From contig CM060198.1 in the NCBI GenBank assembly GCA_030549335.1, positions 64,275,958 through 64,339,957 on the forward strand: a DNA stretch of 64,000 nt, given 5' to 3'. This stretch comes from Pontederia crassipes. Its lineage: Eukaryota > Streptophyta > Magnoliopsida > Commelinales > Pontederiaceae. Numbering within the stretch: position 1 is the first letter of the stretch; each line of letters opens with the position of its first letter. The translations under genes and the position numbers were made by a program. Below the pieces are notes generated by a model that was not told the origin of the DNA, did not search any database, and worked only from the letters and a program-made list of their open reading frames with translations. Below are positions 51,006 to 61,230 of the stretch, piece after piece.

Positions 51006-54000
51006 GTTGGTATCAGAGTGGCTTTTCTGAGACCGCCCAAGTTGGCGTTCGATGATCAAGGAGGAATGACGTCGAACTCGGAGATGACGAATGAACCCGT
51101 TGCACTGGAGAAGGGATGCTAGGAGCGAGGGCACGCCCGCTCGAAGGACGCCATGTCCGCTTTCGAGCAATGCCTCGGCCAATTCCAATTGGATGTGGGC
51201 GAGATGCAAGACCAACTCGCAACACACGAGCGGGAGTTGGAGAAGATCGTGGATCTCGCAACGGTGCGGGACGAGATGACGCCGTTGTATATATGGCTCG
51301 AGTCCATAGAGGCGACGATCATGGACATGCGGGAGACCTTGGACAATGATCTCTCAAACATGAGGTTCGAGATGGAGCATTCGGGAAGAGCTCAAGCGAC
51401 GCTACGGAGATGAGTGTCGTCCCGAGATGCTCGCCTTGCATGAGGCAAGAATCGATGTGCCAAAGCCGAGGCCCTACAAAGGCGAGCGGTCGGCAAAGGA
51501 GATTAACGACTTCCTGTGAAACGTCTGAAGGTACATGGAGGCCTTGGACATGACGTCTGAAGCGAGGATGGTGAAGACCACATCATTCTACTTGCAAGAT
51601 GCGGCAAGTCTATGGTGGCGGTGTCATTGCGACGACGTGGAGCGTGGCAACGTCGATCCCATTGAGAGGTGGGACGACTTCAAGAGGTAGCTTACTAACT
51701 ACTTTTGCCTTGCCAAGTCAGGACTGTAGGCCAAGATTGCGTTGTTCAATATTTGCTAGAAGGGTACGTTGAAGGAGTACGTGAAAGAGTTCACCGAGCT
51801 CCGCCTATAGAATTTCCAGGTGGACGAAGACACGTTGTTGGCAGTCTTCGTGAAGGGTTTGAAGCCATGGGCTAGGACGGAGTTGGAGCGACGAGATTGC
51901 CCCAACCTCCGCTCGTTAGTCGTCGTTGATGAGTCGCTCGTGGAGTATGTCAAAACGAGCGCTTCACCACCAAAATCCTCGGGCAATGGCAATTGTGGGG
52001 GAGAGAAGCCAAAGCCGCAAGGAGGCAAGCCGCACTACCACAACAAAGGAAAGGGACACCAAGACAGGAGACCCAACAATGATATATTCAAGATGGACAG
52101 AAAGCCGCCAAAGCCCCTTGTTACATTTGCAAGGGCCCATATTGGACAAGCGATTGTCCGTAGAAGGCGACTAGTCAACGCAATGTATTGCCCCGACGAG
52201 AAGGAGAAGGAGGAGGCGTGTCTCAGTTCGATGCACGTCCTCAGCGTCATCAATGCCTCGAAGGATCCTTCATCGGCTGATCGACTTTATGCGAACATCG
52301 AGTTGAACGGATAAGTCTTCAACGCCCTCATCGACAAGGGAGCATCGGAGTTGTTCGTGTCAGAAGTGGCCACCAAGAAGCTGAAACTGCCACTAACGCC
52401 ACGTTCAAGATGGTGAACGCGAAGTCTATCTCGACCATAAGAATTTCTCCTGGAGTGAAGGTTCGCATCGGCAAGTGGTTGGGAAGCTTCGACGTGACGG
52501 TGGCACCCGTGGCCGACTATGAAGTGGTGGCGGTCATCTCTTTTCTGCGACACATTGCTACATGTGTCATCCTGCTCACCAACTCGATGGTTATCTTCGA
52601 CCCCAAGGGACCTTACAACGTTCCCATGAAGTCAGGCGGAGATATGAAATAGAAGACCCTCTCTGCCATGCAAGTGGTGAAGGGGTTGCGCAAAAAGAAG
52701 CTCACCTTCATGGCGACCATCATCTTGAAAGATCCAGGGCCCTCCACTCCAACACCTCCCAAAGTTCTTAAAATCCTTGAGGACTTACGGACGTCATGCC
52801 CCCGGAACTCCCAAAGCAGTTGCCTCCGAAGCGTGAAGTGGACCATGTCATCGACTTGTTCCCAATATTAAAAGCCCCACATGGAGTCCCCTATCGGCTA
52901 GCCCTTCAGAACTCGCAGAACTCCGTAAGCAACTCATCAAACTATTGGATGTAGGATAGTTCGACCTTCGAAGTCTCCATATGGTGCCCCGGTACTCTTT
53001 CAGAAGAAGCATGATGGTTCCCTCACGATGTGCATCGACTATCGGGCACTCAACAAGCTTACGGTGAAGAACAAGTACCACATCCTCTTGGTGGCGGACT
53101 TGTTCGACCAACTTGGTGGTGCAAGATGGTTTACCAAGTTGGATCTTCGTTCAGGCTATTGGCAGGACCGAATCGCGGAAGATGATGTACAGAAGACGAC
53201 GTGCATCACAAGATACGGCTCCTTCGAGTTTCTCGTGATGCCTTTCGGCCTCACCAACGCCCCGGCGACCTTCTGCATCCTCATGAACAAGGTATTGCAA
53301 CCATTCTTTGACAGGTTCATGGTTGTCTACCTCGACGACATTATGATCTACAGTCGCACCTTGGAGGAGCATATCGAGCACATACGGCAAGTGTTCGAGG
53401 TGTTGCAGCAGAACGAGCTCTACGCCAAGCGAGAGAAGTGTGCCTTCGCTCAACCGGAAGTGCACTTCTTGGGACATGTCATCGGAAGTGGAAAACTGAA
53501 GATGAATGGCGCAAAGATTCGGGCCATCGTGCAATCGGAGGTGTTGCAACAGAACGAGCTCTACGCCAAGCGGGTTTTCGACATGCGTTCGTTCCTTGGC
53601 CTAACAATATAGGCGGTTCGTCAAGGGGTATTCACATGTGACGACCTCTTTGACGAATATCCTTTGAAAGAATGTGAAGTGAAAGTGGATGCCGACATGC
53701 CAAGAAGCGTTCGACACCCTCAAGAGGGCCATGATGGAGGAACCGGTGCTCGTCCTGCCAGATCACAACAAGCCATACGAGGTACAGACAGATGCTTCTG
53801 ACTATGTTATCGGAGTTGTTATTAGGAAGGACATCTCGTGGCATTCGAGAATCGAAAACACAACGACACGGAGCGGCGCTACGGCGTTCAGGAGAAGGAG
53901 ATGACAGCGGTGATTCATTGCCTTAGAACATGGCGGCACTATCTTCTCGGGTCGCGATTTTACATCAATACGGACAATATCGTGATAAGTTACTTCGAGA

Positions 54001-55610
54001 CACAGAAAAAGCTCTCGCCGAAGCAAGCAAGATGGTAAGATTTTATGGCGAAGTACGACTATGTCCTTGAGTATAAGCCTGGCAAGACGAATGTCATTAC
54101 CGACGCCCTCAGTCGACGCGCGGAATTGGCAGCCATGAGCTCCTCTCAGGCCGACATGATTGAGAGGATCAAGAAGGGATTGGAGTTGGATCCCACGGCG
54201 AAGAACCTACTCGAGCAAGCAAAGGAGGGAAAGACACGCCACTTCTGGGTGGAAGATGGGTTGATCTTCACTAAGGAACGTCGCATCTACGTTCTACTCT
54301 TCGACAACTTGCGGCGCACTATCATGCAAGAGTGCCATGACTCCAAATGGGCGGGACATCCGGGCATCCGCCGCACTTTGGCACTCATCGAAGATAACTA
54401 CTTCTGGCCAAGGATGGAGGACGACATTGAAACTTTCGTGAAGACATGCCTTGTCTACCAGCAAGACAAGAACCTCAATCAAGCGTTCGACGGACTTCTG
54501 GAACCGCTGCCTATCCCAGAGCATCCATGGAAAGATGTCTTCATGGACTTCATCACGGGCTGCCCAAGCCTGAAGGGGCGGGTACCATTATGGTGTCGAT
54601 CGGTTCTCCAAGTATGCCATTTTCGTCGTCGGCTCCACAAGTTGTCCTGCTATTGAAGCTGCGGAGTTATTCATGAAGCATGTAGTGAAGTATTGGGGTC
54701 TACCACAAAGCATCGTCAACAATCGGGATGGGCGATTCATTGGCAACTTCTGAAAGGAATTGTTCAAGATGATGGGCTCCAACCTGCATTTCTCGACATC
54801 ACTTCATCCTCAAACGGACGACCAAACTGAGAGGATGAATTATATCCTGGAGATCTACTTGCGACACTATGTGAGTGCCAGTCAAAAGGACTGGGCGAAG
54901 CTACTCGACATCGCGCAATTCTCCTACAACCTACAACGGAGCGAGTCAACAAATCGAAGTCCCTTCGAGATAGTGACGGGGCAACATCCTCTTACGCCCC
55001 AGGCTGTCGCCACTTCTTATGGTGGCAAAGTCCCCGCCGTTTACCTCATGACGAGGGAATGACATGAGCAGAACGACATGGCGAGAGCATGTTTACACAA
55101 GGCATCGAAGCGCATGAAGAAGTTGACGGACACCGTCCGACGGGACGTCAACTTTGAAGTTGGAGACTTGGTCCTAGTGAAGCTGGTCCAACATCTCCGG
55201 CTAAGTGGGAAGAATCTGCACAAGGGCCTCGTTAGGTATTACGAGGGCCCGTTTAAGATTCTGAAGAAGATAGGCAATGTGGCCTACGAGTTGGAGCTCC
55301 CGCCGCAGATGCAACAATACCCCGTCTTTCATGTCAGCCTACTCAAGCCTTTCGTTGAAGACCCTGAAGATCCCGGGCGTGAAGTTTTAGACCGCGCTCC
55401 GTCAGCCATCCGTCAACACTTCACTGATCAAGTTGAAGAAGTACTCGTCGTCCGCACGAAGAATCGGAAGGAGTATCTTGTTCGATGGAGCGGAAGACCG
55501 GACGCCGACACAAATTGGAAGACAGTCGAAGACTTATGACAGTTCAAGCAAAAGATTGAAGAATTTCAAGCTGCAACTTCAGGAACATCATTGACTTGAG
55601 TGAGGGAGAA

Positions 55611-56155
55611 TGTCCCAGGGGCTTTTCCTGGGGCATGTCGAGTTATCTTACTTCATGTATTTTTCCTTTTTCAACCCACTTTTGTACTTAGTTTATTTTT
55701 CAAGTATGATAGTGGCAGTTTTATAATTCTGCACTCATGAAAAGTGCACCCCTAGCTTGTCCTCCACATCACACGTCGCAAACCTACCACCCGAATCTGC
55801 GGTATAGTAGTGAAGACCCGTTAGTGCTCCTCCAAAGCGTTGTAATCATTCTTATTTACTCAACAAAGATTTCAAGTTTCTCAAAATCTAGCACCGTGCC
55901 TCGAGCGTGGGGTGGCAACCCACAAAAGAGCGTCCCAAAGCATCCCAAGCGATCGAGCGTTACGCCGAGGTGCCCGTTTGTTCACAAACGCCTCCACCGA
56001 AGAAGCGTCCACTCGGGATCGTGCGTCCCAAAAACTATAGCATTCGAAAAGTGGCATAAGCAAGCTTCCGCAAAGCGCTCAAAAGAGCTTGCCTAGACGT
56101 TGGGCACGTCTAGGCGCCGCACGGATCGGTCGAGTGAAAAAATGACCCCGTGACA
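55611..56155 (+). repeat. 3' LTR of the Ty3/gypsy element
   Basis: It starts TGTCCCAGGGGC after a GAGTGAGGGAGAA purine tract and ends at TGACA; the last two or three bases overlap ambiguously with the host CACA duplication. Confidence 0.88.
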
Positions 56156-56343
56156 CACGCTCAGGGGGTACAAGATGTATCTGAAGGTTATGCTCAAACA
56201 AAAGGTAGTTATGGATCTCATCGGCGACAACCTTGGCAACCTACCATGATTAGAAATGTTGTCACTACTGATACAAACTTAAGTTCAAAGTCAGTTAATG
56301 ATGAAACATGCAAAAAAGTCTTTACCTCAGGGTTCTGAAGTTC

Positions 56344-57165
56344 CAGAAATCCATAGTGCTTTGATTTCCTAGTCTGTGACAGCCCAGAGAAGGGGTTAAA
56401 ATATCTTTAAAAAGTTGGGAAAAGGAATACTCTTTATATTTTATTTTTTAAAAATATCTTTGTACTTAAGTTGCACATTTATCCATATCAATTAATTTTT
56501 AGGGATAATGCATAAACTTTTTAAGATAACTTGTAAATATCGTTATCGTCTATTATTTTAGCATCCCACGAGAAATGAATTAAGGAGTTTTTTGGAACAC
56601 CAGAATACACAGAACTCATACTTTCAACAGTCTAATACGAACAAATATTTGGTCGGGTGAGAAAATTCTTACCCTTATATTTCTCGCAATTCTCAACCTC
56701 TTAATTTTTCCAAACTGGTTGAAGAATCCTGCCATGGTTATATACATAAGCACTCTGAAAACATCGTGTGGATTTCTGCTACTATTGTTCTACTAAATAA
56801 ACAAAATTGTCAGACCTTCCATTTTCTCTTCGTAGAAACCATGAGGGATATGGCCAATGTATAACGCAGTAGTTGTATTCTTCTCCTGCTCCCCTTCTTG
56901 TGGGGTATTCCTTGCTGGGCCTCCTTCTAAAGTCTATACAAAAAAAAGCAAAATTTTTTTACAGATATAAATAATCTGCAATCAAATATTTCAAATATTT
57001 GTCAAATTTGAAGGCATACCAAGAAATCAGTAGAATCATCATTCCGATGTGAGTTCAAATGTGTAGAAGAACTCTTGCTTCTATGCTTCAAATTAAGCGT
57101 ATTCTTCTCCAGAGCCTTCTTTAACTTTCCCCCCACTTTACACTTAAAAATTTAAAAATTCCTTC
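56344..57165. repeat. Tandem duplication, inner copy, carrying NIFK exons 1'-3' and most of exon 4
   Basis: This is about 90 percent or more similar by eye to the next 0.8 kb. It holds minus-strand exons 57020-57136 (GTG in place of ATG), 56816-56933 and 56673-56728, each with the same length and splice sites as in the outer copy, and the start of exon 4 (56373). The RRM glycines are kept here (YIGHIPHGF). Confidence 0.9.
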
Positions 57166-57970
57166 TTCAGAAATCCATAGTGCTTTGATTTCCACAGCCC
57201 AGAAAAGGGGTTAAAATATCTTTAAAAAGTTGGGAAAAGGAATACTCTTTGTATTTTATTTTCTAAAAATATCTTTGTACTTAAGTTGCACATTTATTCA
57301 TATCAATTAATTTTTAGGGATAATGCATAAACTTTCTATGATAACTTGTAAATATAATTATCGTCTATTATTTTAGCATCCCACAGGAAATGAATTAAGG
57401 AGTTTTTTGGAACACTAGAATACACAGAACTCATACTTTCAATAGTCTAATACGAACAAATATTTGGTCGGGAGAGAAAAATCTTACCCTTATATTTCTC
57501 GCAATTCTCAGCCTCTTAATTTTTCCAAACTGGTTGAAGAATACTACCATGGTTATATACACCAGCACTCTGAAAACATCGTGTGGATTTCTGCTACTAT
57601 TGTTCTACTAAATAAACAAAATTTTCAAACCTTCCATTTTCTCTTCATAGAAATCATGAGGGATATGGGCAATGTATAACGCAGTAGTCGTATTCTTCTC
57701 CTGCTCCCCTTCTTGTGGAGTATTCCTTGTTGGGCCTCCTTCTAAAGGCTGGACAAACAAAAGCAACAATTTTTTTACAAATATAAATAATCTACAATCA
57801 AATATTTCAAATATTTGTCAAATTTGAAGGCATACCAAGAAATCAGTAGAATCATTATTCCGACGTGAATTTAAATTTGTAGAGAAACTCTTGTTTCTAT
57901 GCTTCAAATTAAGCTTATTCTTCTTCAGAGCCTTCTTTAACTTTCCCCCCATTTTACTCTTAAAAATTTA
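57166..57970. repeat. Tandem duplication, outer copy, carrying NIFK exons 1-3 and an exon 4 stub
   Basis: It holds the promoter-proximal exons 57836-57952 (with ATG), 57631-57748 and 57488-57543. At its inner end an exon 4 stub (about 57166-57195, reading KSKHYGF) has lost its AG acceptor and its downstream part, so transcripts from the promoter must splice on into the inner copy. Confidence 0.9.
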
Positions 57971-58489
57971 AGAAAAGAGGAAAAATCCTAAAGAAACTAT
58001 TTTGACGTGAAGACTGTATAAACAAAGATAATGAAGATGAAGAATCAATTAATTGACCAAATAAGCATAATTAGTTTACCAAAAGTAACATTCCAAGTAC
58101 GGAACGAGCACGAAATCAAGGGAAATAATAAGGATCATAAAAAGAAAAAATACTTCAATATTCAATCTTAATCTAGTTAGAGAAACAAATTTAAAATAGA
58201 GAAATAGTGAATTACGAGAAAGAAAACTATGATACTCGCTCGCTCGATGGTTGGGAGTGCGGGTGAAAGGGAGAGAGGAACAAAGGCGAGGGCTAAAGTT
58301 TTAAGGGGGATCATGATTGTAATGTGAACGACTCCTGATAGATTTTTCAAGTTAACGAGGAAGCGCCATGTGGACTCTTTCATGGTTTGTCGTGCTGTAT
58401 TGGGCCCAAATAATGTATAAATAAGCCCAATAGTGCCTCCTCCAAACCAAGCACAAGCCCGAACTCCTGCTCAGACCAACAGTGTCACC
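57953..58489. promoter_or_regulatory. Bidirectional promoter between NIFK and the small Lys-rich gene
   Basis: The two start codons are 537 bp apart and diverge. A palindromic TGGGCCCA at 58401-58408 and AGCCCA at 58424-58429 are site II-like motifs close to the plus-strand start. Head-to-head spacing this short usually means a shared promoter; co-regulation is inferred. Confidence 0.45.
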
Positions 58490-58852
58490 ATGTCCGATGC
58501 ATATCAGAAGGTGAACGCGGGGTGACTCACCTTCAAGGGCGGCGAGGTCGCTGGCGCCGACAAGTCGAAGAAGTGCAAGAAGAAGGAAGTTGTTGATGCG
58601 GAGGATGGGATTCCCGAAGACGCCACCGTGGTCGGAGGAGAAGAATCCTCGGCTGTGATGGGAGGAGGAGGAGGACTGGGAGAAGCATACACTATCGATG
58701 CGACGAAGAAGCTCAAGTACAAGGAGCTTTTTCCGGTGGAGACCAAGAAGTTTAAGTACGACCCGATCAATAAGTCCCGCGCCGACGACCGCACGGTCGA
58801 GGAGGCCCTAGACGACTGCGTTCGCAAGAAGGCCGACCGCTACTGCAAGTGA
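58490..58852 (+). pseudogene. Small Lys-rich conserved plant protein with a premature stop
   Basis: The frame from ATG 58490 to TGA 58850-58852 is 120 codons long apart from one internal TGA at 58523-58525 (codon 12). It reads MSDAYQKVNAG, then the stop, then LTFKGGEVAG, a KKCKKKE basic run, an acidic and Gly-rich middle, YTIDATKKLKYKELFPVETK and the end VEEALDDCVRKKADRYCK. The start resembles FAM32A-type proteins (YxxVxxGxLxxKG). The C-terminal block is one I associate with a small conserved plant protein without a settled function. Relatives have Arg or Lys where the stop lies, so CGA to TGA by deamination is a simple origin. The reading frame after the stop is undamaged, so the mutation is recent or re-initiation at Met57 (58658) is tolerated. 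There are no introns. Confidence 0.65.
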
Positions 58853-60051
58853 TTGAAGGACCAAATTTCTTTCTCCACTAGACGTTGTGCCATCATCTTT
58901 TTCTTCCAGGTAGAACTAGGGTTCTATAAAGTTGCAATGTGTATTTATTTTTTTGTCGATCTTATCAGAGAAAAGGAATGAGCTTTATCCAAAATGATGA
59001 ATATTGATTATGCGCATATTTTGGATTTTGCATGTGCATTTTATTTGCTGATTTTGTTGTTCAGAATGAAAAAAAAATCATTGAAAGTTTTTAAAATAGG
59101 GCAAAGATCATTCTGATTTGTGTACATTGTAGAAGTGTGTCGTTTTAGTTGTGGCACGTGTTTTTTATACTTTTTCACTATTGGAGTGAAGATTGGCGAA
59201 TTGTTAATTCAACTAAGTAAAATAAATGAGGTAACGCCAGGAAGCCCTACGCTTTTGATGGAATTGAGCCAAGCCTGTACTTCAGGAGCTTAAATGAGAT
59301 TGTTGTTTGTCCAGTATGATGAACTTTTACAATGCCCATTTTGGTAGCAGAACTGAACTAAGAATGAATATTGGTATTTAATTGTCATGCATTGTCCCAA
59401 GATCCAAAGTTAATTTTATTTGCCTCTGGCTTCTGATAAAAATTGAATAAGGAACTTGTTTTCAATAAAGAACTTACGACAATACAGCTGACTAATTAAT
59501 CAAGAATGATTTTTTTATGTCATGAAACCTTTAGAAACGTCAACTTTTGATTCATGAAATTCTCGCCTCAATAAGCCACTGATTAATGATTCGGATCATT
59601 TATAAAAAAATTCTTGTTGGCTTTGAGTCAAGATTTTTTGTGTTTTAAGTTATAGTCGATTTCCTGCGTCCATGATGTTAAGTTCCAATGCCTTCTCATT
59701 CACAAACTTCATTTCTTCTTGCTTAGTTATAATCAGATTTATGATCAATTTTCCTTTGCTATAAAAATTTTCTTGTTTTGCACCCTTTTAGTTTTGCACA
59801 AGAAAAGTGGCTAGTGATAGGAATCAAAATAATGTCACCGTCCCGCCAAATAAGAAAGAAAAATAATAATGATTGCATTATCAGATATTGATAAATAAAT
59901 GAAGATTTGCTTGCTGTTATTGTATTTTTTGAGAGTGTAGGGTTAGTTTTGTAAGAAGGAGAAGGGCCCTGTGGGGCAGTCATTGGCTCAACAGATATGG
60001 ACTGCCTTAAATCCAAAGAATCACTTTACCCTTGTTATATGGAATCAATAG

Positions 60052-60086
<35 letters not shown>

Positions 60087-60540
60087 TTTGTTTTGGATGC
60101 ATGGAGTATGATTTCAGTAGTGGTTTGGACAAAGAAAAGTGGCTATGTATCTAAAAACACTAAAGAAATCAGTTATCCACTTGATTTAGGAGTGGTAATT
60201 CGTTCTTGTGAAGCAAAGGACCTCCCTGCTGTATCCTTGCCCCCTTCTTATGTTCATTCTTGCTCCTCTTTCCCGTTCGTCATTGTTCTTCCTTCTTAAA
60301 GCAATTTTGAAATCTTAATAGACAAATATGGTCTTTTTCTCTTCTCATTTTTCCTCTGGTTCTGCTCTCTTCTATTCTCCTTCAACCAACTTAGAAGTCT
60401 GCTTTTTAGATTTTAAAAGGCTCATAAGTTGAGGGATATCACATGAGAGGTTAATGAGATTGCATAACAGGGAGGTGACAGAGATTACAATTGTAACAAA
60501 AATCAAGGATCATGTGTGTAATTCATAACATCAAACAAGA
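58853..60540. other. Intergenic stretch with a poly-C run
   Basis: A presumed 3' UTR follows the small gene. The rest has no supported coding segment. A run of 32 C lies at 60052-60083. Confidence 0.5.
60052..60083 (+). repeat. (C)32 homopolymer
   Basis: Thirty-two consecutive C residues. Runs this long are rare in plants, and the length is likely to be imprecise in any assembly. Confidence 0.9.
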
Positions 60541-61230
60541 ATTTATTGAAACATTTAAAATACTTGCTTCACTTTTTCTTATTAAGCATATTTGTAAATT
60601 TAATTGTGTTTCATCAACTTTTATTAGTGTCCCTCTCAAAAAGGGGAAAAATATTCTATTAAAGTTATCAAGTTGATAACTGTCCCAAGCAGTTTTGGAT
60701 AAGGGTTTGGGCAAATCACTGCGCTCCTAGAAACTTAACAATGCTTCATATATAATTCATTTTGCTTTATTGTATTATTGTGTTCTTTTTGTAAGTGGCT
60801 TTGTGCATCGATCTCTTTAGTGTTAACTTGAGTAACAACTTTATATAGTTCTAAACTAGAAAAAAAATATATTAGAAAATGTAAGCTATTGAAACATTTA
60901 GAACATTTGCTTCACTTCTCCCTATTATAATTATATTAGTAATTTAGTTGTGTTTTTGTTAAAAAGGAAAAACTATTTTGTTAGCACTTATCAAGGTGCT
61001 AATTGTCTCAGGCAGTGTTCGGGAGGGGTTTGGTTCAATCACTGCTCTCCCAGAAAGAGTGCCTCAGACTTCATCAATTCTTAGTACTTTAGTTTGTGTT
61101 ATTGTTGTCTTCTTTTTTAACTGGATTTTAGTGTTGTGTTTGAAGATTCATTGATTTCTTTATTATAGGACTAACACGAATAACAACTTTTGTTATGGAT
61201 AAATTTAGAAAAAAAGTGCTTGTCAATCAG
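60541..61230. repeat. Diverged tandem duplication, unit about 345 bp
   Basis: Two units, about 60541-60886 and 60887-61230, share ATTGAAACATTTA, TTTGCTTCACTT, TTAGTTGTGTTT, AAGGGGAAAAATATTCT-like, TATCAAG-TGATAACTGTC-like and CAATCACTGC-CTCCCAGAAA-like words in the same order. By eye they differ at roughly a quarter of positions. No coding content is seen in either. Confidence 0.75.

Larger units (their letters stand above)
50498..56155 (+). mobile_element. Ty3/gypsy LTR retrotransposon (chromodomain clade), broken fossil
   Basis: Two related long terminal repeats bound the element (50498-51005 and about 55611-56155). The first is followed by TTGGTATCAGAG, a primer-binding site for initiator tRNA-Met, and the second is preceded by a purine tract. 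Parts in order: gag with a zinc knuckle (about 51150-52200), protease (about 52300-52450), reverse transcriptase (about 52990-53600), RNase H (about 53690-54040), integrase with its zinc-binding region (about 54300-55060) and a C-terminal chromodomain (about 55430-55540). That order and the chromodomain place it among chromoviruses; the clade is not resolved. It is broken, with roughly ten interruptions. The LTRs differ by eye at about one base in ten, which suggests an age of a few million years. A 4-bp CACA duplication flanks it. Confidence 0.93.
49099..57952 (-). pseudogene. NIFK: NIFK-like nucleolar RRM gene, 5' exons duplicated and exon 5 split by a retrotransposon
   Basis: Minus-strand exons are 57836-57952, 57631-57748, 57488-57543, 56326-56373, exon 5 in two halves (56154-56240 and 50483-50493), 49909-49978, 49710-49820 and 49099-49152. 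They keep one frame and would give 223 residues. Evidence for the family: an RRM with LYIGHIPHGFYEEKMEG, FFNQFGKIKRLRIARN, RKSKHYGFLELQNPE and FEHNLQIHLVPPERVHPKLW, then NWREIARKKHNK, GIVKRDEKRRKHIKDDG and DYECPEL. In animals NIFK binds the Ki-67 FHA domain and serves pre-rRNA processing in the nucleolus; the plant homologue is presumed similar. A second copy of exons 1-3 lies at 56673-57136. The upstream copy keeps the ATG but has Ala and Asp in place of two RRM glycines (LYIAHIPHDF). The downstream copy keeps the glycines but has GTG for ATG. The Ty3/gypsy insertion interrupts coding sequence, so no normal full-length product is expected from this allele. Confidence 0.88.

Noticed and set aside
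56150-56338. Plus-strand frame with protein-like composition next to the 3' LTR
   Set aside because: It is the complement of NIFK exon 5 and neighbouring intron; the minus strand has matching splice sites and family identity.
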